Below are positions 1 through 5,906 of a stretch of DNA of 8,879 bases, piece by piece; position 1 is the stretch's first letter; each line of letters opens with the position of its first letter. The stretch is from Candidatus Scybalocola fimicaballi (GTDB lineage Bacteria; Bacteroidota; Bacteroidia; Bacteroidales; Paludibacteraceae). The stretch is from NCBI GenBank assembly GCA_002317115.1, contig DCIP01000064.1:1-8879 (forward strand), written 5' to 3'. A program made the translations under genes and the position numbers. Below the pieces are notes generated by a model that was not told the origin of the DNA, made no database searches, and saw only the letters and a program-made list of their open reading frames with translations.

Positions 1-18
1 GAAAATTCATTCCACAAT

Positions 19-2325
19 TTATATTCCAAATCCTTTCTTCTTTTTTGAGTTGTCCTTTGTAGTTGAGGAAGTAGTTTCTTTTGACTTATGACCTACGCTT
101 GTCTGAGTTTGCGAGTCGTTTTTTACTTGTGGCTTCGGACGGTTGTTGTAATAGAAGCCGACTGCCTTGTCTTCGCAATACTTTGTATAGTTAAGGAATG
201 AAAGGTCTGTCTCCGCATATTTTGTAAGATGCTTCAATATGTTGGCGTACTGCTCCTGCTCAACCATACGTCTGATGTCGGTAGCCAGAGTTGGATTGTG
301 CTGAGCCATCCAGTCACATATATATATGTATCGCTCTTTCTGCTTGAAATCAGATTCCATTACACGATAGAACTTCTGCATAGCCTGGTAAAGCAATGTC
401 GCATATCCATTCTTTGTCCTGTAGATGTCGTTCATTGCAAGAAGATAGTCTTTGCGACTCAACAGACTCTCACGCATCTTCTTGTCTGTTACGACAAGTT
501 TAGCGGAAGAATTAGGAGAAGAAATCACAATGTCATCGCCCTTAAAGTCAAACAGCATTCCGCTCATGACAATTCTGTTTATAGCCTCGCTGTCTGGATA
601 AGAATCCATCAAGCTGGTGATCTTGTCCTGCATCATCTTTGCGTGAACCTTTGTCTTGTCCTCGTCGGAAAGGAATCTGAACAGCTTGTCGTTCAAATTG
701 AAGAAGTCAAACTTGATATTTTCGATTCCCTTGTCTGCGACAAGTGTGTAGAAGTCGATCTCACGCTGAGTCAGTTTCTTGTCGTCGTCATGTCGACGGA
801 AGTTAGAGAACTCAGGGAACGGAATGCCAGTGTCCTCAACATGGAAGTCTGGTCTGCGAGAATCGTAGAGTCTACCTTCCTCAAAGTTGAATTTGGATGC
901 ACGAAGCAGATCATCAAGTTTGTTCGGATCAACGACAGAAGCGATTTTCTTGAACTGTGCGACATCCTCATTGAACTGCATTTCCTCCTTCTCGTAGATG
1001 GCATCCAACTGTTTGGTCTTGTCTTCAAGGAATTTCTCTATTGCAAAACGTGTGTTGTACTCGTTTGCGTGGTAGAACTCTTGGCAATAAGAAATGTAAA
1101 GGTCAGTCTCATATCGCAAGAAGCGAATAGCGTTAGATTCAAAATCAAAGTGTTCTTTGACACGACGTTGCAACATTTCTTCGAGTGCCTTTTGAAGACG
1201 ATTGGTTTCACGAATCTCTGGAGACTCGCCTACCCCACCAGGAATAAGTCTGCTTTTGAGCTCTTTGGAAAGCTCTCTGTCAACTTCGCTTGCCTTATAC
1301 TGATAGCCTCTCGCATGGTCAACAAAGTTGAATCCGATAAGCAAACCGTAATCGTTGACCAAAGGCTGTGCGTCGATGCCATGTGTTTTGACCTGTGCGA
1401 TGTAATCGCCATAAGTGATTTTGCCGGCATATTTCTTCAAAATCTGGTCTGTAGCCCAACGCACATGCTTCTTTGATACGTTGATCTGATTCTTTCTGCG
1501 TTCAAACAGAACCTCGTTACGCTCAAACTGCTCCTGCCATGTGTTGTATGAATACAAGAACTTGCTACCTGCGATAGCCTTTCCGTTACGTTTTCCGTTC
1601 TCGTCAACCGAGTAGAAAGACACTCCCTGGTATATATCGTTCACTTCGGATTTGATTCCGAATGACGCAAGGATTCGGTTAAGCTCGTCAAAGTTTCTGA
1701 ACTCATACTCGTTTCTGACCTTGCGAAGGACTCTCTGGATGTTGTTTTTGTAGTCGGCATTGGGAACTTCATTCTGAAGGAATGATGTTTTGTCTACGAA
1801 GTTGATCGCATTTGAGACTCGCTTCTTTGCCTGTTCCTTGAAATCTTTGCTCTTTTCGGGTGAAGAAAGGCTGTATCTCTGTTCAAGATTCTTGCGGATT
1901 TCGCTTGTTTTTCTGTATTGGAAACTGTCGTCAATGCACTTTTTACCCTTCTTGTCGATGTCGATTGAAACGATATGGACATGTGTGTGGTTGGTGTCCT
2001 GGTGCTTGACAACGAAATAAGGCTGGTTTTCATAGCCCATTTCCTTCATGTAGTCGTCGGACAACTGCTTCAAAGTTGCGTCGGACAGGTCTTTTTCTTC
2101 GGGGGAGATCACTCCGTGGAACACGTATTTCTCGACTTTTGTCTTGAATCCTTTCAACGGAGTTGCGATATTTTTCATCATTCTCTCTAATAGAGAAAGA
2201 TTATTCAAATCATCAATAGGAAGATTATGGGCAGAAAGCACAGAGGCACATTCGTTTTTCACCTTTTGCGTGTTGTAACGAATGGTTGCCTTTAAATCGG
2301 ATCCTTTGATAATTTTGATGATCAT
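19..2325 (-). CDS. mobA: Relaxase / mobilization nuclease (MobA-type), 768 aa
   Basis: This protein is the DNA-nicking and strand-transfer enzyme of plasmid mobilization. Relaxases cut one strand at oriT, stay covalently bound through a tyrosine and pilot the strand into the recipient. The N-terminal relaxase domain spans roughly residues 1-160. Tyr17 (in IRYNTQ) is the likely catalytic tyrosine. The metal-binding histidine motif is HQDTNHTHVHIVS at 108-120 (His113, His115, His117). Two related modules follow, at about 213-258 and 303-350, each with a helix, a GI..., a G-x-x-F strand pair and a K/S-rich end. The C-terminal half, from about 380, has no motif I recognise: it is charged and probably helical, and ends in a Ser/Thr/Lys-rich tail finishing KKKKGFGI. 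The start is supported by a GAGGAGG site 8 nt upstream and by the 3-nt gap after mobC. Sampled GC is about 45%, against about 31% in mobC. The role is certain; the exact MOB class and gene symbol are by family resemblance only. Confidence 0.93.
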   Translation of the reverse strand: MIIKIIKGSDLKATIRYNTQKVKNECASVLSAHNLPIDDLNNLSLLERMMKNIATPLKGFKTKVEKYVFHGVISPEEKDLSDATLKQLSDDYMKEMGYENQPYFVVKHQDTNHTHVHIVSIDIDKKGKKCIDDSFQYRKTSEIRKNLEQRYSLSSPEKSKDFKEQAKKRVSNAINFVDKTSFLQNEVPNADYKNNIQRVLRKVRNEYEFRNFDELNRILASFGIKSEVNDIYQGVSFYSVDENGKRNGKAIAGSKFLYSYNTWQEQFERNEVLFERRKNQINVSKKHVRWATDQILKKYAGKITYGDYIAQVKTHGIDAQPLVNDYGLLIGFNFVDHARGYQYKASEVDRELSKELKSRLIPGGVGESPEIRETNRLQKALEEMLQRRVKEHFDFESNAIRFLRYETDLYISYCQEFYHANEYNTRFAIEKFLEDKTKQLDAIYEKEEMQFNEDVAQFKKIASVVDPNKLDDLLRASKFNFEEGRLYDSRRPDFHVEDTGIPFPEFSNFRRHDDDKKLTQREIDFYTLVADKGIENIKFDFFNLNDKLFRFLSDEDKTKVHAKMMQDKITSLMDSYPDSEAINRIVMSGMLFDFKGDDIVISSPNSSAKLVVTDKKMRESLLSRKDYLLAMNDIYRTKNGYATLLYQAMQKFYRVMESDFKQKERYIYICDWMAQHNPTLATDIRRMVEQEQYANILKHLTKYAETDLSFLNYTKYCEDKAVGFYYNNRPKPQVKNDSQTQTSVGHKSKETTSSTTKDNSKKKKGFGI

Positions 2326-2328
2326 ATC

Positions 2329-2739
2329 TTAATCCTCCTCTTGATAGACTTTGTTAAGATACTTGATATATGACTTTTGAATAGCTTTAGTTTTAGCATC
2401 CAACTCTTTTTGTAAGTCTATTATTTTAGGCATATATTCCAACATTTTTGTTACGTTGTATCCAAGAACTGAGTCTTTTTGACTTTCATTTAGATGTCTC
2501 GCCATCTGGTTAACATTTACGGCAATTCCTTCAATCTGTTTTTTGAATGAGATCAATTCATTAAGAATATCATCCGCACCAAAAACCGGCAATTGCACAA
2601 TCTTAGTATTGTGAAACAGATGACAAATATACTCAGACTTTGTTCTGAAATTTGACTTTTCAAAACAAGCTAAAAAATCCTTATACTGTTCTTCTGACAA
2701 CCTTACATTAATACGATTGTTCTTTTGTGAACCTTGCAT
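2329..2739 (-). CDS. mobC: Mobilization accessory protein, MobC-like, 136 aa
   Basis: This is a relaxosome accessory protein. MobC-family proteins bind oriT, help open the DNA around nic and assist the relaxase. The N-terminus (residues 8-45, NNRINVRLSEEQYKDF onward) looks like a ribbon-helix-helix DNA-binding fold, with a beta strand RINVRL followed by two helices. The family signature IEGIAVNVNQMARHLN lies at 69-84. The last 40 residues are helical and charged. It is first in the mob operon; its stop lies 3 nt before the relaxase start, so the two are probably translationally coupled. The ATG at 2739 is preceded only by an A-rich AAAAAGAG stretch, not a real Shine-Dalgarno, which is normal for Bacteroidota. 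Hand counts on sampled lines give about 31% GC against about 45% for the relaxase, so the two genes may have different histories. The function call is solid at family level. Confidence 0.88.
   Translation of the reverse strand: MQGSQKNNRINVRLSEEQYKDFLACFEKSNFRTKSEYICHLFHNTKIVQLPVFGADDILNELISFKKQIEGIAVNVNQMARHLNESQKDSVLGYNVTKMLEYMPKIIDLQKELDAKTKAIQKSYIKYLNKVYQEED
2334..2340 (-). promoter_or_regulatory. Ribosome-binding site for the relaxase, inside the mobC 3' end
   Basis: GAGGAGG on the minus strand sits 8 nt upstream of the relaxase ATG and encodes part of the last MobC residues. It is the only near-perfect Shine-Dalgarno before a gene in this window. The other starts have weak or no matches, so it supports the chosen relaxase start. 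Because it lies within mobC codons, coupling to MobC translation is likely. Confidence 0.6.
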
Positions 2740-2775
2740 AAAACTCTTTTTATCAAATGAAAAATTGTAATAAAT

Positions 2776-2787
2776 CGCCTTAAGGCG
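2776..2787. repeat. 12-bp perfect palindrome upstream of mobC (possible operator or oriT element)
   Basis: CGCCTTAAGGCG is a perfect GC-capped palindrome in otherwise AT-rich DNA, 37 bp before the mobC start. A site here could bind MobC (autoregulation) or be part of oriT. Its function is inferred from position only. Confidence 0.45.
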
Positions 2788-2824
2788 GCGTCAAAAAAAA
2801 TGCGACTTGGGAGCATTTCAAACC

Positions 2825-2865
2825 CCAAAATCCAAGAATTTAGAAGTCTAATTTTGGATTTTTGG
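2825..2865. repeat. Long imperfect inverted repeat in the mob upstream region
   Basis: The left arm (2825-2844) and right arm (2847-2865) are near-complementary: CCAAAA-TCCAA...TTTAGA pairs with TCTAA...TTGGATTTTTGG around a 2-nt AG turn, with one mismatch and two single-base bulges. No T-tract follows in either direction, so a terminator is unlikely. The position upstream of mobC suits an oriT hairpin. Confidence 0.5.
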
Positions 2866-2905
2866 ATAGTGTTCTGAAAGTGATTTTGTGCACCAAAACA
2901 CACAT

Positions 2906-2934
2906 CTTGCTCAAGCATCTTTTGCGTGAGCAAG
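2906..2934. repeat. Stable 12-bp inverted repeat, probable oriT hairpin
   Basis: CTTGCTCAAGCA (2906-2917) and TGCGTGAGCAAG (2923-2934) are complementary except at one position and are separated by a 5-nt loop. This is the most stable short hairpin in the mob upstream region. No U-rich tail follows, which argues against termination. Relaxases commonly recognise inverted repeats next to nic, so it is a good candidate for relaxase or MobC binding. The nic site itself cannot be located from sequence alone. Confidence 0.5.
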
Positions 2935-2961
2935 GTAGTGAAAATTTTTGGATTTATCAAA

Positions 2962-2984
2962 CTCTTTTTTTCTGATAAAAAGAG
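2962..2984. repeat. 8-bp perfect inverted repeat
   Basis: CTCTTTTT (2962-2969) pairs with AAAAAGAG (2977-2984) across a 7-nt loop. The AAACTCTTTTT stretch recurs just upstream of mobC at 2741-2751, so the same binding site may be present twice. Either an oriT element or a protein site is possible. Confidence 0.35.
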
Positions 2985-3080
2985 CAAAAATTTGAAACTG
3001 TAAAACCTATTGGTTTGGCTTTGGAAAATTGCAGTTTTCTCTGGAATTTTTCACCACATTTTTTTGGCGTAAGATTGTTC

Positions 3081-3316
3081 TGGACAAAACGGAATCCGTG
3101 AGGATCAGCATTGTCTGATGAAGAGAATGAAAGAATTCAAAGAATATACTTATTCCAAATGGATTTGGAGGAACGGAGGTTTAGACCTCGAATTGGGTCG
3201 TTTTTAGGCGGAATAAGACACTTTTCTTCATCCGAGGTGGATTCCCTTGTCTAAGCGACGAAAGTCTCGGTAAGCACGATGAGAAATCAAAATTATGGTG
3301 TAAAAATTTTCTCATC
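3081..3316 (+). ncRNA. Candidate structured RNA (or structured single-stranded DNA element), unrecognised
   Basis: A series of nested complementary arms spans 3081-3253: TGGACAA with TTGTCTA (one G-T wobble), GGAATCC (3091-3097) with GGATTCC (3239-3245), GATGAAGA (3117-3124) with TCTTCATC (3225-3232), AAAG (3130-3133) with CTTT (3221-3224), CTTATTCC (3149-3156) with GGAATAAG (3210-3217), AGGAACG (3169-3175) with CGTTTTT (3199-3205), and an apical GAGGT/TTAG/ACCTC hairpin (3176-3189). About 46 pairs nest in the right order to make one rod. A GAC-GAAA-GTC hairpin (3257-3266) and a 9-bp repeat (3278-3286 with 3308-3316) follow. Three wobble pairs are G-U only when read as plus-strand RNA. TAAGATTG at 3070-3077 matches the Bacteroidota -7 box at 5 of its 6 fixed positions and would start transcription at the base of the rod. 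I recognise no known RNA family. A single-strand replication origin or extended oriT is the main alternative. Confidence 0.42.
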
Positions 3317-3350
3317 TCCTTCTTATCTTTACATAATATTCAATATAAAA

Positions 3351-3364
3351 TGTCAAATTTGACA
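3351..3364. promoter_or_regulatory. HipB operator O1
   Basis: TGTCAAATTTGACA is a perfect 14-bp palindrome, the form expected for a dimeric XRE-family repressor. It covers where the -33 element of the hip promoter should lie. A second near-copy lies 41 bp downstream on the other side of the -7 box. HipB as the binder is inferred from position. Confidence 0.65.
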
Positions 3365-3373
3365 AATATTTAC

Positions 3374-3381
3374 TATTTTTG
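3374..3381 (+). promoter_or_regulatory. hipBA promoter, Bacteroidota -7 box
   Basis: TATTTTTG is an exact match to TAnnTTTG, the -7 element of the Bacteroidota primary sigma factor. No TTTG lies at the usual 19-21 bp upstream; the nearest is 12 bp away, inside operator O1. Transcription would start near 3388, giving a leader of about 20 nt before the hipB ATG at 3408. Operators on both sides would let HipB block it. Confidence 0.55.
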
Positions 3382-3391
3382 CCGTGTAAAA

Positions 3392-3405
3392 TATCAATTT
3401 TGACA
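3392..3405. promoter_or_regulatory. HipB operator O2
   Basis: TATCAATTTTGACA matches the O1 palindrome at 12 of 14 positions, with the right half intact. It lies between the expected transcription start and the hipB ATG. Its 41-bp offset from O1 is close to four helical turns, so two HipB dimers could sit on the same DNA face and contact each other across the promoter. Confidence 0.6.
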
Positions 3406-3407
3406 TT

Positions 3408-3755
3408 ATGTATAATATTTACATGCTCTCAGATACAGATATTACGAACAAAATATCAGCAAGGCTTAAAGAACTTAGACTGAAACAAAATATTTCGCGT
3501 CAGGATCTATCGATAAGCTCTGGTGTATCTATGTCTTCAATTGTACGTATGGAAGAGGGTGAGATAAAATCTTTTGAATCTTTCATACGCATTCTAAGAA
3601 CATTAGGAAAAATAGACATTCTCCTTCCTCTTGTGGAGGAGGAGGAAATCAGTCCAAACGAATATTTTAAGATGATGCAGTCGACGCAGAAGAAGACTCG
3701 TAGGCGTGCATCAAAAAGTAAATTAACAACAAAACAAGAGGAATTGGAATGGTAG
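3408..3755 (+). CDS. hipB: HipB-type antitoxin and repressor, XRE-family HTH, 115 aa
   Basis: This is the antitoxin of a HipBA-type module. HipB proteins bind operator DNA as dimers, repress the operon and hold HipA inactive. Residues about 14-70 form an XRE/Cro helix-turn-helix: ISARLKELRLKQNISRQDLS is followed by recognition helix SSGVSMSSIVRMEEG and a helix around FESFIRILRTLG. The C-terminal tail (about 75-115) begins acidic and then turns Lys/Arg-rich (KKTRRRASKSK), so it is likely flexible; such tails are often the proteolysed part of HipB. The ATG at 3408 follows operator O2 directly; Met6 (3423) is an alternative start that still keeps the whole domain. The stop overlaps the hipA start by 7 nt (ATGGTAG), indicating coupled translation. 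The domain is certain; the antitoxin role follows from hipA next door. Confidence 0.88.
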   Translation: MYNIYMLSDTDITNKISARLKELRLKQNISRQDLSISSGVSMSSIVRMEEGEIKSFESFIRILRTLGKIDILLPLVEEEEISPNEYFKMMQSTQKKTRRRASKSKLTTKQEELEW

Positions 3756-5029
3756 ATGTAGCACAAGTAAAAATGTTCGGACTCACAGTAGGATCCGTGA
3801 GCTGGAACGAGCAATATGGTATAGCAAAGTTTGAGTATGATCCTGATTTCGTGAAAAGTGGGATCCAACCGTCACCAATTCTTATGCCAACAAGAGAAGG
3901 ACGAGTTTATAGTTTTGGTGATCTTAATAGTGAAACATTCAAAGGTCTGCCAGGAATGTTGGCTGACTCATTGCCAGACACATATGGTCGTGCATTGTTC
4001 GACAAATGGCTTTCTCTGACAGGAAGGACATCTAGTAATACTATTGAAACCCTTTGCTTTATGGGGAAAAGATGTATGGGTGCTCTTGAATTTGAGCCGG
4101 CTATAGAGCCAACATTCAAAGAAACTCATAACATAGAAATTGAATCTTTAGTCGACGTCGCTCGTGAAGCGCTTACTGAAAAAGAGAGTTTTCAGACCAA
4201 TCTTAGCGATGACAAGAAAAATGCTATCGCTGACATTTTACGCTTAGGAACATCTGCCGGAGGACAGAGAGCTAAGGCTATTATCGCTTATAACAAAGAA
4301 ACGGGGGAGGTTCGCTCTGGACAGATTGACGCACCTGACGGTTTTGACTATTATCTAATAAAACTTGACGGAGTATCTGCAACAGCAGGATTAAAAGAAA
4401 CTGGTAATTATGGACGTCTTGAATACTCGTTTTCACAACTGGTGAAAAAATGTGGTATAGAGATGACGGAATGCTCGTTGATTGAAGAAAATGGAAGTGC
4501 TCATTTCCTAACAAAGCGATTTGATCGAATTAACGGAGAAAAAATCCACATGCAAACACTCTGTGGTATTGCCCATATGGACTACAGATTATTGAGAGGA
4601 TATTCCTACGAACAAGCCTTTAACGTTATGCGAGGATTGCGACTATCGTATGCAGAAGCTCAAGAAATGTTCCGTAGAATCGTGTTCAATGTTGTCATAA
4701 GAAACCAGGACGACCACACTAAAAACATATCTTTCCTAATGGACAAACATGGCAAATGGAAACTGTCTCCTGCGTATGACATGTGCTATTCTTATAAACC
4801 CGATGGTTCATGGACTTCAGCACATCAAATGTCTGTGAATGGAAAATACGACGGCATTACACGAAAAGATCTGCTGGAACTAGCTTCTCGTAATAATATC
4901 CGTAATGCTTCTCAAATAATGGATGAAGTTTGTGATATCTGTGCGACGTGGCCACAGATTGCTAAAGAATGCGATGTGCCACAATCTATGGTAGACAGAT
5001 ACCTTCCAAACATGCAATTCAAATTGTAA
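3749..5029 (+). CDS. hipA: HipA-type toxin, Ser/Thr protein kinase fold, 426 aa
   Basis: This is the toxin of the pair. HipA proteins are kinases that, when free of HipB, arrest growth; E. coli HipA phosphorylates glutamyl-tRNA synthetase, and the target here is unknown. An N-terminal subdomain runs to about residue 118 and contains the conserved PGMLADSLPDTYG (68-80). The kinase-like part has a Gly-rich loop GTSAGGQRAKA (167-177), a candidate ATP-binding lysine in YLIKLDG (Lys205), FLTKRFDR (253-260), the catalytic segment RNQDDHTKNISF (318-329, with Asp321 and Asn326 matching E. coli Asp309 and Asn314), and the metal-binding Asp344 in SPAYDMC. All key residues are present, so the toxin looks active. 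Thr168/Ser169 sit where E. coli HipA has its autophosphorylated Ser150. AAGAGG, 7 nt before the ATG, and the 7-nt overlap with hipB support the start. The length is typical of the family. Confidence 0.93.
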   Translation: MVDVAQVKMFGLTVGSVSWNEQYGIAKFEYDPDFVKSGIQPSPILMPTREGRVYSFGDLNSETFKGLPGMLADSLPDTYGRALFDKWLSLTGRTSSNTIETLCFMGKRCMGALEFEPAIEPTFKETHNIEIESLVDVAREALTEKESFQTNLSDDKKNAIADILRLGTSAGGQRAKAIIAYNKETGEVRSGQIDAPDGFDYYLIKLDGVSATAGLKETGNYGRLEYSFSQLVKKCGIEMTECSLIEENGSAHFLTKRFDRINGEKIHMQTLCGIAHMDYRLLRGYSYEQAFNVMRGLRLSYAEAQEMFRRIVFNVVIRNQDDHTKNISFLMDKHGKWKLSPAYDMCYSYKPDGSWTSAHQMSVNGKYDGITRKDLLELASRNNIRNASQIMDEVCDICATWPQIAKECDVPQSMVDRYLPNMQFKL

Positions 5030-5078
5030 AAATTTGATTCGGCCAGCAGAAAAATTAATACAATATATCATCTTCTAA

Positions 5079-5100
5079 TTTTTTTCTCCAAAGGAAAAAA
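5079..5100. terminator. Possible weak terminator after hipA
   Basis: A T-run followed by CTCC, AAA and GGAAAAAA can fold into an 8-bp, mostly A-T stem with one bulged C, about 50 nt after the hipA stop. The symmetry gives a T-tract on either strand. The stem is weak, and no better candidate lies between hipA and the iterons, so the call is tentative. Confidence 0.25.
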
Positions 5101-5239
5101 CAAAATAACATTGAACTATATGATTTGTTTTGTTTATTTTTAAACAGATATAAAGATTTAAACAAAATATCGGTATAAAAATCAAAGGTGATAAATAATT
5201 GAATATTAGTATCATATAAACCAAAAATTTTCATTATCT

Positions 5240-5385
5240 GGTACATTTGTGGTACTTTTTTTTCGGTAAGAAGTACATTTGTGGTACTTTTTTAGTCTTT
5301 ATTGGTACATCTATGGTAAATTTCTACTTTTTCAGGTACATCTATGGTAGAATTATTTATTTCAGGTACTTTCCATGGTACTTTT
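5240..5385 (+). repeat. Iteron cluster A: five direct copies
   Basis: Copies begin at 5240, 5272, 5304, 5335 and 5365, spaced 30-32 bp, close to three helical turns. The first two share the ATTTGT middle, the third and fourth have ATCTAT, and the fifth TTTCCAT. Each has two GGTA(C) half-sites 11 bp apart, except that copy 2 begins AGTAC. Confidence 0.88.
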
Positions 5386-5503
5386 AAGAGTAAAATTGAT
5401 TCATTTCCTTCAGTTGATACCATAAAAAGCCCACTTCGGTTGTTTTTAGATTTTTTTGAATAGAATGGTATTGGTTGAATATCAATAATTTAAAAATATA
5501 TTT

Positions 5504-5608
5504 GGTACTGTCCGTGGTAAAGTGGTCCTGACAAAATTTGACGTCGGTTGTTTTAAATAATTGTCAATCAGTAGAATATAATTATCTGGTACTTTCTATG
5601 GTACTTTT
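5504..5608 (+). repeat. Dispersed iterons B: two direct copies
   Basis: A diverged copy starts at 5504 (GGTACTGTCCGTGGTAAAG) and a good copy at 5588 (GGTACTTTCTATGGTACTTT). They are 84 bp apart and out of the 31-bp phasing. Poorer half-site remnants, such as GATACCATAAAAAG near 5416 on the reverse strand, lie in the gap before them. Confidence 0.7.
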
Positions 5609-5645
5609 TGTCGTAGATTTGGAGACATGTCTTAGTTTTTTGTAT

Positions 5646-5729
5646 TTAAAATACCATAGATGTACCTTTTAGGTCCCTTTTAATCGGATATTTAAGATTT
5701 TTTCTTGTCTGTTTTACCATAGATGTACT
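5646..5729 (-). repeat. Two inverted iterons
   Basis: On the minus strand, GGTACATCTATGGTATTTTA reads from 5666 down to about 5647, and AGTACATCTATGGTAAAAC from 5729 down to about 5711. Both share the ATCTAT middle of plus-strand copies 3 and 4. The inversion is certain; a role in handcuffing or in setting replication direction is inference. Confidence 0.8.
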
Positions 5730-5802
5730 TTTTGTTATTCAATACCCAATGTATGAGAGAAATAAAAGTATTGAAAATCAATTAGTTGGATTTTATTATA
5801 TT

Positions 5803-5824
5803 TACTAAATCTAAAGATTTAGTA
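5803..5824. repeat. Perfect 10-bp-arm palindrome inside the origin
   Basis: Arms TACTAAATCT and AGATTTAGTA are separated by AA. It lies in the AT-rich gap between the inverted iterons and the promoter-proximal cluster. It could extrude as a cruciform, bind a host factor, or help melting. It has no T-tract or GC content to act as a terminator. Confidence 0.6.
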
Positions 5825-5906
5825 GTGTTCTGTAGATTTCATAACTTCTATAAAAGAATTCAAGATATATAAAGTAATTGAATTTCAGTTAAATATAGTA
5901 CATAAT

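Larger units (their letters stand above)
2740..3000. other. Candidate origin of transfer (oriT) region
   Basis: This non-coding stretch lies directly upstream of the divergent mobC-relaxase operon, the usual position of oriT in mobilizable elements. It concentrates four inverted repeats (2776-2787, 2825-2865, 2906-2934, 2962-2984). An open frame crosses it on the minus strand (2703-2987), but it runs through the hairpins, overlaps the mobC start and has no recognisable domain. The nic position is not assigned. Confidence 0.45.

Noticed and set aside
229..1476. Long open frame of 415 codons on the plus strand, antisense to the relaxase
   Set aside because: The relaxase frame has clear catalytic motifs and a good start. 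The antisense frame is rich in Val, Leu and Cys, shows no domain and has no start signal, as expected for the shadow of a coding strand.
2849..2856. TAATTTTG, a -7 box match on the plus strand
   Set aside because: It lies inside the 2825-2865 inverted repeat, has no -33 TTTG and no gene follows on that strand at a sensible distance.
2703..2987. 94-codon minus-strand frame upstream of mobC
   Set aside because: It overlaps the mobC start in another frame, runs through the inverted repeats and shows no domain, so it is probably chance.
3251..3290. GACGAAAGTC hairpin as group II intron domain V
   Set aside because: Domain V needs a long conserved stem with a catalytic triad and an upstream intron body; neither is visible, and no reverse transcriptase is encoded.
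3288..3295. TAATTTTG on the minus strand as a mob operon promoter
   Set aside because: The match is exact, but there is no -33 partner and the leader to mobC would be about 540 nt; I could not settle on a mob promoter.
5055..5246. 63-codon minus-strand frame between hipA and the iterons
   Set aside because: It is AT-driven, rich in Phe, Tyr, Leu and Lys, begins inside the first iteron, and has no start signal or recognisable motif.
5534..5542. AAATTTGAC, identical to part of the hip operator, within the origin
   Set aside because: Only 9 of 14 positions of the operator match and the left half is absent; in AT-rich DNA this is likely coincidence, though HipB binding could be tested.
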